Positions 21,670-29,333 of a DNA stretch of 35,636 bases are shown here, one piece after another. Origin of the DNA: a virus; the IMG/VR virus record IMGVR_UViG_3300021437_000059, positions 1 through 35,636 of that record; one strand, 5' to 3'. A program made the position numbers and the translations under genes. Positions within the stretch are counted from its first letter, which is position 1; each line of letters starts with the position of its first letter. The notes under the pieces are model-generated. The model worked only from the letters and a program-made list of their open reading frames with translations. It had not been told where the DNA came from and searched no databases.

Positions 21670-22424
21670 CGACAATGCGACAGCTCATCGTTGGCTCCCT
21701 CCGGCTCATTAATGTTGTTCAGGCGAATGAGAGCCCAACGGCTGATGACATGAATGTTAGCCTCTATGCGTTCAACACGCTGCTTGACAGCTGGAGCGCG
21801 GAGCGACTGGGCATCTTCACCATCAACCCATACTTCTTCCAGGTTCATGCGAACAAGCAGAACTACACGCTGGGCGCTGGTGGCGACTGGGATGTGGTGC
21901 GACCGATGCAGATACAGCAGGCGACGCTTACCTTCAACGCCGGGACGCCCGTCTCAGCTCGTGAGCTGAACTACAGTGCGACGATGATGGACTATCCGCT
22001 GGAGCTGCTGAACGACGCTCAATACGCCGGCATCGCCACGAAGGGCATCACCTCACCGTATCCGACGAAGCTCTACGACAACGGTGACTATCCGCTGCGA
22101 ACCATCACTGTGTGGCCTATTCCATCCTCGACGCAGACCATCACGCTCTGGCTATGGCAGCCGCTCGTCACGAAGGACACGCTGGATGTTGATGTTAATC
22201 TCCCGAAGGGCTACGAGCGTGCCCTAAGGTTCGGACTTGCCGTCGAGCTCGCCGCCGAGTTCGGCAAGGACCTCACCGAGAGCATCGTTCGTGTTGCAAC
22301 GGATGCGAAGGCGGTGCTGAAGCGACTGAATGCGGGACCACAGGTGATGGTGAATGACATCGCCCTGAGCCGGGCATCCGTCTCGGTCTATAACAACCTG
22401 CTGGCCGTCTCGACTGGGAGTTAA
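21666..22424 (+). CDS. Tail-hub / head-completion protein, P22 gp4-like (intact)
   Basis: This is a 252-residue protein starting MTTMRQLIVGSLRLINVVQA, with GGGAGA in front. The family pattern is LIN..QA.E.P...D...ALF..LLDSWS with a conserved QNYTLG, DYPL and GYERALRF.LA.ELA.EFGKDL. In P22, gp4 forms a 12-mer ring under the portal and starts the tail. It is longer than P22 gp4 (166). It is the uninterrupted counterpart of the split pair just upstream, so this phage has two hub genes. Confidence 0.85.
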   Translation: MTTMRQLIVGSLRLINVVQANESPTADDMNVSLYAFNTLLDSWSAERLGIFTINPYFFQVHANKQNYTLGAGGDWDVVRPMQIQQATLTFNAGTPVSARELNYSATMMDYPLELLNDAQYAGIATKGITSPYPTKLYDNGDYPLRTITVWPIPSSTQTITLWLWQPLVTKDTLDVDVNLPKGYERALRFGLAVELAAEFGKDLTESIVRVATDAKAVLKRLNAGPQVMVNDIALSRASVSVYNNLLAVSTGS

Positions 22425-22426
22425 GA

Positions 22427-23896
22427 ATGGCAGAGAAGAAGTCACGCATTCCGGGGTTCGTTGGTCCATCCTATGTCGCTCGAGCTGGCAGGTTCGACTG
22501 CCAGCGTCTGGTCAATATGTATCTCGAGATGGACCAACTTGGCGCCGGCAAGGGCAACGAGCCAGCCGTGATGATAAGCACGCCTGGACTTGAGCTGCTG
22601 CAGGCCGTCGGCACTGGACCCATTCGAGCCGTCTATACGCTCTCGAACCAGCAGCTGATGTATGTCGTGTCCGGCTCCGAGGTGTATCAGCTTGCCGCTG
22701 GCTCTGCCACTCCGGTTCATTGCTCTGGCACGCTCACAACGAGCACTGGTCCTGTCTCGGTCGCCGACAATGGTATCGACCTGCTGATGGTCGATGGACA
22801 CAATGGTTACTCAATGACCATCGGCAGTACGGCGCTTGTGAAGGTTGTTAGCCCGAACTTCTATCCAGCGGATGTCGTCTCGTTCCAGGATGGCTTCTTC
22901 CTGCTGAACAGGAAGGGCACTCCTTACTTCTTCTGGAGCGACCTGTATGCGGTGACCTTCCCAGGCGAGAACCTTGCCGCGAAGAGTGGGAACAGCGACA
23001 TTCTCATCGCCGCCTACTCGAACAACCGCGAGGTTCATCTATTCGGCGCGAATACGATGGAGACCTGGTGGCTCGATGGACAGAATGCTGTAACGCCATT
23101 CTCGCGTCAAGACGGCAAGAACTCGCAGTTCGGCTGCGCATCACCGCACAGCATTGCTCGAGTTGGCGAGACGCTTGTCTGGCTTGGCTCGAATGCACAG
23201 GGTGGTGGCGTGGTGTATCAACTTCAGGGTGGGTCACCCGTCAGAATAAGCACGCACGCCGTCGAGTTCGCCATTCAGGGCCTAACCAGCCTCGCGAATG
23301 CTGTCGGGTATGGCTACCAGCAGGAGGGGCACTTCTTCTATTGCCTGAACATTCCTGGCAGCAGCACAACCTGGTGCTATGACATCTCGACCGAGCAGTG
23401 GCACGAGCGGCAGACAACCGTGAAGGGTGTCATCGGCCGTCATCTTGGGCAGACGCACTGCGTGCTGAACGGTCAGCACATCATCGGCGACTACGCAAGC
23501 GCGAACATCTACGCCTACAACCTGGACTGCTACACGGACAATGGCGGAAGTCGCTACAAGATGCGCCAGACGCCGCACATCTCCGAGAGCCTGAAGCGCA
23601 TCTTCTTCAAGCTCTTCGAGTTGGACTGCCAGTTCGGCGTCGGTCTCGTTGAGAATGGCCAGAACCCAGAGAATGATGTGGCTCCACGCGTGGTTCTTGA
23701 GATAAGCAATGATGGCGGTCAGACCTGGTCGAACCCTATCTACGCCTCGATGGGTCGAATGGGACAGTGGCGCTATCGAGCGCGCTGGTCACGACTTGGG
23801 TCGAGCAGGGACCGCGTGTTCCGCGTCTCCATCACGGACAATGTTAAGGTTCAGCTTCTGAGCGCGTTCATCGACGCCGAGGAAGGAATGGCCTAA
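22427..23896 (+). CDS. Packaged-DNA stabilisation protein, P22 gp10-like
   Basis: This is a 489-residue protein starting MAEKKSRIPGFVGPSYVARA. The opening GPSYVARAGRFDCQRLVNMYLE and the following beta-propeller-like repeats (VYTLSNQQLMYVVSGSEVYQL; NGIDLLMVDGHNGY; FQDGFFLLNRKGTPYFFWSDL) match the P22 gp10 family (PF11134). gp10 forms the hexameric plug-and-hub ring between gp4 and the needle or fibres. The length is near P22 gp10 (472). It starts two bases after the gp4-like stop. Confidence 0.9.
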   Translation: MAEKKSRIPGFVGPSYVARAGRFDCQRLVNMYLEMDQLGAGKGNEPAVMISTPGLELLQAVGTGPIRAVYTLSNQQLMYVVSGSEVYQLAAGSATPVHCSGTLTTSTGPVSVADNGIDLLMVDGHNGYSMTIGSTALVKVVSPNFYPADVVSFQDGFFLLNRKGTPYFFWSDLYAVTFPGENLAAKSGNSDILIAAYSNNREVHLFGANTMETWWLDGQNAVTPFSRQDGKNSQFGCASPHSIARVGETLVWLGSNAQGGGVVYQLQGGSPVRISTHAVEFAIQGLTSLANAVGYGYQQEGHFFYCLNIPGSSTTWCYDISTEQWHERQTTVKGVIGRHLGQTHCVLNGQHIIGDYASANIYAYNLDCYTDNGGSRYKMRQTPHISESLKRIFFKLFELDCQFGVGLVENGQNPENDVAPRVVLEISNDGGQTWSNPIYASMGRMGQWRYRARWSRLGSSRDRVFRVSITDNVKVQLLSAFIDAEEGMA

Positions 23897-23911
23897 TAGG
23901 TCTCAGGGTTG

Positions 23912-23919
23912 ATAAGTAG
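23912..23919 (+). promoter_or_regulatory. Late promoter-like motif ATAAGTAG (ejection proteins)
   Basis: GATAAGTAG lies 22 bases before the ATG at 23942, in the only gap between gp10 and the ejection genes. Confidence 0.6.
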
Positions 23920-23941
23920 AAGGAACCACCGGAGAGCAACA

Positions 23942-24415
23942 ATGAGCATCACCTATCAAGTCGAGCGCTGGAATGACATCGTAACCGAGTTCGAGCCCTT
24001 CGTCGAACCCCATTGGCAAGAGCTCGCGCTTGACCAGCGAGATGTGCCCGTCGCCATCGACTGGGCATCCTACGAGAAGTTCGATGATGCTGAGGAGCTT
24101 CATGTTGTCACGGTTCGGGATGACGAGACGCTCATTGGTTACCATATCTCGCTGGTGAAGCCAGGCCTGCACTACAAGACAACCCTGCACGCGTTCGTAG
24201 ATCTCTACTACCTGAAGCCGGAATATCGCCACGACCGAACTGGTCTCGGAATGTTCCAGTTCGCCGAGATGGCTCTTCGGAACATCGGCGTCGTCAAGGT
24301 CATTCAGGGCTCGAAGCTGCATCTCTTCCACGACAAGCTCTTCATCGGACTTGACTACAGACCCTTCGAGGTGCTATTCTCGAAGGTCCTCATTCCTAAG
24401 GAGGATACTCAATGA
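23942..24415 (+). CDS. GNAT-like acetyltransferase
   Basis: This is a 157-residue protein starting MSITYQVERWNDIVTEFEPF behind CGGAGA. The order of strands and helices is that of GNAT enzymes: an N-terminal substrate helix, a central LHVVTVRDDETLIGYHISLV, and the acetyl-CoA loop FVDLYYLKPEYRHDRTGLGM near 100 (R...GLG). Similar genes sit between the tail and ejection genes in other podoviruses. The target is unknown. Its TGA overlaps the next ATG. Confidence 0.75.
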   Translation: MSITYQVERWNDIVTEFEPFVEPHWQELALDQRDVPVAIDWASYEKFDDAEELHVVTVRDDETLIGYHISLVKPGLHYKTTLHAFVDLYYLKPEYRHDRTGLGMFQFAEMALRNIGVVKVIQGSKLHLFHDKLFIGLDYRPFEVLFSKVLIPKEDTQ

Positions 24416-25419
24416 AGTTCCACAAGACATCCTTCGACCTTGATGAAGGGCTTCTTGGCGACAAGTTCTGCAATGCCGCAACCGCCGCAATGGCAGCCGT
24501 TGGCGCCATCAGCGCAAGTCAGCAGGCTGATGCGGCATCATCGGCGGCAGCCGGACAGGCGAATGCGGCTCGGAATGCCAGCGACAACTCGCTGAAGGCC
24601 ACTCGTGAGACGAATGCGCTGAACTGGCAGCTCTATCAGAGCCAGCTTGCCCAGCAGTCGCCATACACGCAGGAAGGTCAGCAGGCGCTGGCCGCGCTCG
24701 GCAAGGGCTTCGGCTTCGCTCCATCGACCGCCGTCGCTCCGCCTGGCTCACCGCAGGCACTGACCTCGCTTGGCGGAGTTGTCTCGCCAACGAACCCAAC
24801 TGGTGCCGGCACCTTCACGAATGCCGCTGGGCAGCTTGTGGATGCGCAGGGGAATGAGGTTGCTCGTCCATATGCCGCCGAGAACTACAACGCCACGCAG
24901 GGACAGCTTGATGCCGCCGCTGGAACCGTGGGTGCCGGCGAGTTCAACAAGCGCTTCAGCCCGAGCGACCTCACGACGGACCCATCATACCAGTGGCGAC
25001 TTGAGCAGGGCCTGAAGGCGCTGCAGAACAGCGCTGCCGCTCGTGGGAAGCTCCTCACTGGACAGGGCGCGAATGCCATCACGGACTACGCTCAGGGTGC
25101 CGCCTCGCAGGAGTATCAGAACGCCTATGACCGGTTCAATGCGAACCAGGACAGGTCCGTTGGACGCCTTATGTCGCTAGCTGGCATCGGCCAGAATGCC
25201 ACGAACCAGACGACGGCGGCAACTGGGAACACGGCAAGCAACATCACCTCGAACACTCAAGCCGGCGTGAATGCGGCGAACAACTTCAACACACAGGCTG
25301 CGAATGCGAATGCCGCTGGCACCATCGGGTCCGCGAATGCCTGGGCTGGTGCGCTGAACAACGGCGCGAACAACTGGCTCAGTCTGCAGTATCTGAACAA
25401 CCTGCCGAAGAAGCCATAA
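24412..25419 (+). CDS. DNA ejection (internal virion) protein, gp7/gp20-type
   Basis: This is a 335-residue protein starting MKFHKTSFDLDEGLLGDKFC. A short hydrophobic Ala-rich segment (FCNAATAAMAAVGAISASQQ) is followed by a long Ala/Asn/Gln-rich chain with SPYTQEGQQALAAL and DPSYQWRLEQGLKALQNSAA. This pattern is typical of P22-group internal proteins that leave the head with the DNA and cross the cell envelope. Order (acetyltransferase, this, two more) supports the call. Confidence 0.8.
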   Translation: MKFHKTSFDLDEGLLGDKFCNAATAAMAAVGAISASQQADAASSAAAGQANAARNASDNSLKATRETNALNWQLYQSQLAQQSPYTQEGQQALAALGKGFGFAPSTAVAPPGSPQALTSLGGVVSPTNPTGAGTFTNAAGQLVDAQGNEVARPYAAENYNATQGQLDAAAGTVGAGEFNKRFSPSDLTTDPSYQWRLEQGLKALQNSAAARGKLLTGQGANAITDYAQGAASQEYQNAYDRFNANQDRSVGRLMSLAGIGQNATNQTTAATGNTASNITSNTQAGVNAANNFNTQAANANAAGTIGSANAWAGALNNGANNWLSLQYLNNLPKKP

Positions 25420-25429
25420 GGAGCACGGA

Positions 25430-26809
25430 ATGCCTATCGACACAAGTTGGCTTGGAACGATGAAGTTCCAGCAGCCGGACTTCGCTGGGAGCATCGAGAA
25501 GGGAATGAACCTTCGCGCGCTCTCAATGAAGCCGGAGCTCATTCAGGCGCAGATAGAGGCAAGCAAGGCGAGCACGGAGGCTACGAAGGCCGGAACGCCT
25601 GGCATTGCGGCGAAGAGCGCGCAGGACCAATACGCAGCTGATGCGCTGAAGTTCCAGCGTGAGAACACTGATAAGTGGATGGATGCGGACCCGAAGAACC
25701 CAGAGGGTCCTGGTGTTCTGAACATTGATAAGTTCGTTCGAGAGCATGCGAAGGCAGGCTTCTTGGATGTGGCACAGGGCGCCGCAGCCAAGGACATTGC
25801 GAACAAGGCTGGTGTTATCAAGAATGCTGGTGAGGCGCGCACTACTCTCGAGGCAGCTCGAGCGCATCTGACGAACATTACTCAGAACATCAGTGACCCA
25901 GTCGCTGCCAAGGCTCTCTGGGATAAGGGGCGCGACTATGTGAATTCGCTTATCCCTGGCGCCGCTGAGCAGCTCGGCGACTACAACCCAACGGTTGCTA
26001 AGGGCGTTCTTGCCGCGACGATGACGCCGCTGGAGCAGGCGAACCTGAAGCTCAGCCAGGGTAACCTTGAGGTCGCACGCGGACAGCTCAAGAACGCCAC
26101 TGAGGCAACGCGCCAAGCAGGTGAGGCATCCGGAACCGGCCCATCCTATAGTGACCCGAACTCACCGGTAAGCAATGCCACTCGGAACATTCTTCGGTCA
26201 GCCGGTATCAGCGTGCCTGATGGGCTTAGCCACTCAGCAATGATGAAGGAGCCACAGTGGAAGGCCATCGTCGAGGGCGGCGTCGTCACTCCTGAGGTCA
26301 AGGCGGCAGCTATCACGAAGAGTGCTGAACACGAGAACCGCGCTAAGGCGTATGACAACATTAGCGCCATCGCGCAGCGACTGATGAGCCGTGGCCTGAT
26401 GCAGCCAAGCAACAAGGTTAGCTCATTCATCACCGACAACAAGAACCGACTAAGCAATGATCCGGACTTCTTGGCTCTTCAGGCGGCGACCTCACAGGTG
26501 CCGGACCTGGACTGGCAGGGTAAGGATGGCAAGGGCCTTAGCGCGCAGGCGAAGCAGCTTGCTGATACGCAGCGTGAATTCGCGAAGACACAGCTGGGTC
26601 TCTCGCAGATGAAGACCTTCGGTGGCGCACCAGCCGCAGAGCCAGCACCAGCACCTGCTGCAGTGAAGCCAGCGCCAGCGCCAGCCGCAGCATCAGGGAA
26701 GATGGACATCAAGGGCGAGCGTGCTAAGGCGAACAGTGCCATTGCTCGTGGCGCTGATGTAGGCAAGGTTCGTGAGCACTTCAAGAAGGCAACAGGACAG
26801 GAGCTCTAA
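25430..26809 (+). CDS. DNA ejection (internal virion) protein
   Basis: This is a 459-residue protein starting MPIDTSWLGTMKFQQPDFAG with AAGGAG in front. It is helical and Ala/Lys/Gln-rich. An Ala-Pro linker (about 405-425, EPAPAPAAVKPAPAPAAA) precedes a basic C-terminus (KMDIKGERAKANSAIARGAD). No enzyme motif is visible. Place and composition are those of the second ejection protein. Confidence 0.75.
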   Translation: MPIDTSWLGTMKFQQPDFAGSIEKGMNLRALSMKPELIQAQIEASKASTEATKAGTPGIAAKSAQDQYAADALKFQRENTDKWMDADPKNPEGPGVLNIDKFVREHAKAGFLDVAQGAAAKDIANKAGVIKNAGEARTTLEAARAHLTNITQNISDPVAAKALWDKGRDYVNSLIPGAAEQLGDYNPTVAKGVLAATMTPLEQANLKLSQGNLEVARGQLKNATEATRQAGEASGTGPSYSDPNSPVSNATRNILRSAGISVPDGLSHSAMMKEPQWKAIVEGGVVTPEVKAAAITKSAEHENRAKAYDNISAIAQRLMSRGLMQPSNKVSSFITDNKNRLSNDPDFLALQAATSQVPDLDWQGKDGKGLSAQAKQLADTQREFAKTQLGLSQMKTFGGAPAAEPAPAPAAVKPAPAPAAASGKMDIKGERAKANSAIARGADVGKVREHFKKATGQEL

Positions 26810-26810
26810 G

Positions 26811-27923
26811 ATGGCTTCGAACAACCCATACGACGCCTACATTCCAGCAAGCGCGAACCCATACGACGCCTACATTCCGGATGCCGTTGGTGGAGGGCGC
26901 GGAGGTCAAGGCGGGCCAACCGCCAAGCAGAGCAACTCGATGTATAACGCGCAGAAGCAGGCGCAGGATGCTGCTGACCAGAAGAGGCGCGAGGACAACA
27001 TTGACCTGATGGACAACATCGCGGCTGGCGTTCGTGGGTTCGCGAATGCGGCAACCTTCGGGCAGGCCACGAAGCTCGGCGCGGCTATTCGGGCTCCGTT
27101 CCAGCCTGGGAACTTCGCGGACAACTACATCGAGAATGTTCTCTCTGAGGACGAAGCGAACAAGAATGCGTCGAACAGGTATCCACTTGCCTACATCGGT
27201 GGCAATATCGTTGGAGGCGCCGCCGCTGGTGGGCCACTGGCAAGCGCTGCCACCTCTATTCCGCGTGGTCTCGCCATCGGTGCAGGTATGGGTGGCGTCA
27301 TTGGGGGTGGCCAGGTTGCGCTTACACCGGAGGAGCAGCGAAGCAAGATGCTCGAAGGCGCTCTCATTGATGCACCACTAACCGCTATTGGGCCTGTGGC
27401 TCGGGCTATTGCGCCGAAGGAGACGGACTGGCTTGCCACCGCTCTAGAACAACTTGCTCGGGCTCGAACTGGTGAGGCGACGAAGAAGCTGCGTCAGGTC
27501 TATGAGATACCGGGTCAGAGAACAGCGGTTCAGGACCTCAAGGATATGGCCATCGAGGATGCGCAGGCCATTCGCTCTGGGGCACCAGCGCCAGGGGCAA
27601 CGCAGGCACTGAGCGAGCACTTCAAGAAGCCAAGTCTGCTTCCATCAGCTGGCGCCGTCGTCAAGGATGTGCTGAATGCGACGCCGGCAATGCTAACCGG
27701 CAATGCTCATCCGCTTGCTGCCGCAGTGGCTCGACCGACAATGGCTGTTGCTCGCAGTGCGGCGGCTCGAATGCTTGCGCCGGTGGCACCTTATGTTACT
27801 CCGGGTGCTGGCGCAGCTGGCATAGATGCGCTTGGTGAGCCGGACCAGCTAGGCGGCCCGTTGGCTGATGTCAGGGCTTATGCGAGAGCGCGTCTGCGGC
27901 AAGGGCGTGGTTCAGGCGACTAA
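26811..27923 (+). CDS. DNA ejection (internal virion) protein with NPYDAYIP repeats
   Basis: This is a 370-residue protein from the ATG at 26811, just after the upstream TAA. The N-terminus carries NPYDAYIP twice. Gly/Ala-rich hydrophobic stretches at about 135-180 (YIGGNIVGGAAAGGPLASAA, IGAGMGGVIGGGQVAL) resemble membrane-inserting segments of ejection proteins. The C-terminal third is Ala/Arg-rich. The 3' end overlaps the leftward gene at 27871. Confidence 0.75.
   Translation: MASNNPYDAYIPASANPYDAYIPDAVGGGRGGQGGPTAKQSNSMYNAQKQAQDAADQKRREDNIDLMDNIAAGVRGFANAATFGQATKLGAAIRAPFQPGNFADNYIENVLSEDEANKNASNRYPLAYIGGNIVGGAAAGGPLASAATSIPRGLAIGAGMGGVIGGGQVALTPEEQRSKMLEGALIDAPLTAIGPVARAIAPKETDWLATALEQLARARTGEATKKLRQVYEIPGQRTAVQDLKDMAIEDAQAIRSGAPAPGATQALSEHFKKPSLLPSAGAVVKDVLNATPAMLTGNAHPLAAAVARPTMAVARSAAARMLAPVAPYVTPGAGAAGIDALGEPDQLGGPLADVRAYARARLRQGRGSGD
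26823..26878 (+). repeat. In-frame 33-bp period repeat
   Basis: A 23-base unit at 26823-26845 is repeated exactly at 26856-26878 (period 33 bases), encoding NPYDAYIP twice. The identity at DNA level indicates a recent duplication. NPYDAYIP may be a docking motif in the virion. Confidence 0.95.
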
Positions 27924-28149
27924 GATGGCGTTCGCGCAGCTTGCGAAGTCTGCGCTCGCACTCCTCGTCTGAGAGCAGCAGCTGCCGCTCGGCGAGATAT
28001 TGCACCTTCACTGGTGCCTCGTCCTCGTTCTTATCCTTGACGAAGAACATGATACTCTTGCCGATGAGCCAGACCGGAGTGCCGAACTTCACGAAGAACA
28101 GCCAGACGGCGAACCAGAAGCCAAGGATGAGAAGGATGATGTGCAGCAC
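27871..28149 (-). CDS. Small membrane protein encoded against the late genes
   Basis: This is a 92-residue protein with a GTG start at 28149, behind GGAG. The first 20 residues are strongly hydrophobic (LHIILLILGFWFAVWLFFVK) and a second segment follows (TPVWLIGKSIMFFV). The rest is a charged cytoplasmic helix (EECERRLRKLRERHLSRLNH). It has its own minus-strand ATAAGTAG motif, so it is probably late. Lysis (holin or antiholin) or superinfection exclusion are plausible. Its end overlaps the ejection gene by 53 bases. Confidence 0.72.
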   Translation of the reverse strand: MLHIILLILGFWFAVWLFFVKFGTPVWLIGKSIMFFVKDKNEDEAPVKVQYLAERQLLLSDEECERRLRKLRERHLSRLNHALAADALSHKP

Positions 28150-28161
28150 TGTGTTCTCCAG

Positions 28162-28186
28162 GTTATAGGTATAATACTCTACTTAT
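28162..28186 (-). promoter_or_regulatory. Leftward late-type motif plus TATTATACCTATA
   Basis: Leftward, ATAAGTAG (28186-28179) is followed by TATTATACCTATA (28174-28162), 13 bases before the GTG start. The first element matches the late motif of the rightward genes; the second is shared with the early motif at 3816-3846. Both point at the leftward membrane gene. Confidence 0.6.
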
Positions 28187-28293
28187 CAACCTAGGTGTTC
28201 AGATACAAGTGTAATAGTTCGACTAGGTTACAGGTTGCCTGCTGAACACGATACATAGTAAGATGAGCAAGGAACCACAACCGCGAGACAACG

Positions 28294-29040
28294 ATGACCC
28301 AGTTCTACACCTACATCTGGACGGACCCGAAGACGAATACCCCCATCTATGTCGGCAAGGGCAAGGAAGACCGTGCTATCTCTCATCTGAAGGCGAAGAG
28401 CCGGTTGGGGAGCACCCTTCGGAAGCGTCTCCGAGAAGGATATGCTGTTGAGCCTCGTATCGTTCTAGCCACAGATGAAGATGATGCGTTCGAGATGGAG
28501 ACCTGCCTTATCGCCCTCATCGGGCGTGAAGACCTTGGGCAAGGGACGCTATTCAACTTGACGCCTGGTGGTGAAGGATGTCTCTATGTTCGTTCAGTCG
28601 AGACAAGGCGTAAGAATAGTGAAGGCTCGAAGCGGGCTTGTGCCCGTGAAGAGGTGAAGGTGAAGAGGGCAATAGCTCGAGGGTCAGCTGAATACAAGAC
28701 TAAGCTGAGGGAGAGCCAAGCTAAGGCGAATGCGCGTGAAGAAGTGAAGGCGAAGCGCCGAGCGTCTGCTTCTCGGGCCAATAACGCCCCAGGAGCAAGA
28801 GAGCGGATGAGCAAGTCTGTGACAGTGGCCCTATCTAAGCCTGAGATAAGGCGTCAGATGAGCGATACAGCGAGACGCAATATGAACAAGCCGGGTGCGC
28901 GAGAGGCAGTAAGTATTGCGACCGCTGCAGGAATTGCTAGACGGCCTCTTCTTACTTGCCCACATTGCCAGAAGTCAAGCAAGGGTGGTAACTTCAAGTC
29001 GTGGCACTTCGATAACTGCAAGTATAAGGAGACCGTATGA
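28294..29040 (+). CDS. GIY-YIG homing endonuclease
   Basis: This is a 248-residue protein starting MTQFYTYIWTDPKTNTPIYV. The catalytic domain has YTYI (5-8), YVGKGKEDRA (19-28, R27) and E53-region acidic residues. NUMOD-like Arg/Lys/Ala repeats for DNA binding follow (two similar A(C)AREEVKVKR...). The C-terminal zinc-finger-like end (CPHCQKSSKGGNFKSWHFDN) is widespread in phage homing nucleases. Its codon use is richer in AGG, AGA and ATA than its neighbours, consistent with recent arrival. It sits between the leftward gene and the fibre genes. Confidence 0.92.
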   Translation: MTQFYTYIWTDPKTNTPIYVGKGKEDRAISHLKAKSRLGSTLRKRLREGYAVEPRIVLATDEDDAFEMETCLIALIGREDLGQGTLFNLTPGGEGCLYVRSVETRRKNSEGSKRACAREEVKVKRAIARGSAEYKTKLRESQAKANAREEVKAKRRASASRANNAPGARERMSKSVTVALSKPEIRRQMSDTARRNMNKPGAREAVSIATAAGIARRPLLTCPHCQKSSKGGNFKSWHFDNCKYKETV

Positions 29041-29309
29041 CCCTCATTCAATGCGCAACGCCGCTGATGTCATTCTTCAACCAGATGGGGAACCTTGCCT
29101 CAGGAGCGAAGCTGTTCGTGTATGAAGGCGGCAGCTTCAGCGTGAAGGCGACGACCTATTCGTCCAATGACGGTCCGCCGAACCCGCAGCCATTGGTTCT
29201 TGACAGTTCTGGTCGGCTTCCGAATGCCATCTGGGCAAGCACTCCAGTGAATATTGTTCTTACGGCCCCAGACGGCGTCACAGTGTGGGCCCAAGTTGAG
29301 GTCGCCTGA
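29037..29309 (+). CDS. Stand-alone fibre-anchor domain
   Basis: This is a 90-residue protein starting MTLIQCATPLMSFFNQMGNL. It parallels residues 1-90 of the next gene: LFVYEGGSFSVKATTYSSND versus LFTYDGGSFSIEKPTYSSST, and LVLDSSGR versus VVMDSSGR. In P22-group tail proteins this domain attaches fibres to the tail hub. It has no tip or shaft, so it is either an adaptor or a fibre gene left truncated, perhaps linked to the homing nuclease just upstream. The ATG overlaps the nuclease stop. Confidence 0.75.
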   Translation: MTLIQCATPLMSFFNQMGNLASGAKLFVYEGGSFSVKATTYSSNDGPPNPQPLVLDSSGRLPNAIWASTPVNIVLTAPDGVTVWAQVEVA

Positions 29310-29310
29310 A

Positions 29311-29318
29311 GTAAGTAG
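29311..29318 (+). promoter_or_regulatory. Late promoter-like motif GTAAGTAG (fibre genes)
   Basis: GTAAGTAG lies 16 bases before the ATG at 29334. The first base differs from the ATAAGTAG consensus. Confidence 0.5.
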
Positions 29319-29333
29319 AACAGGGAGCGAACA

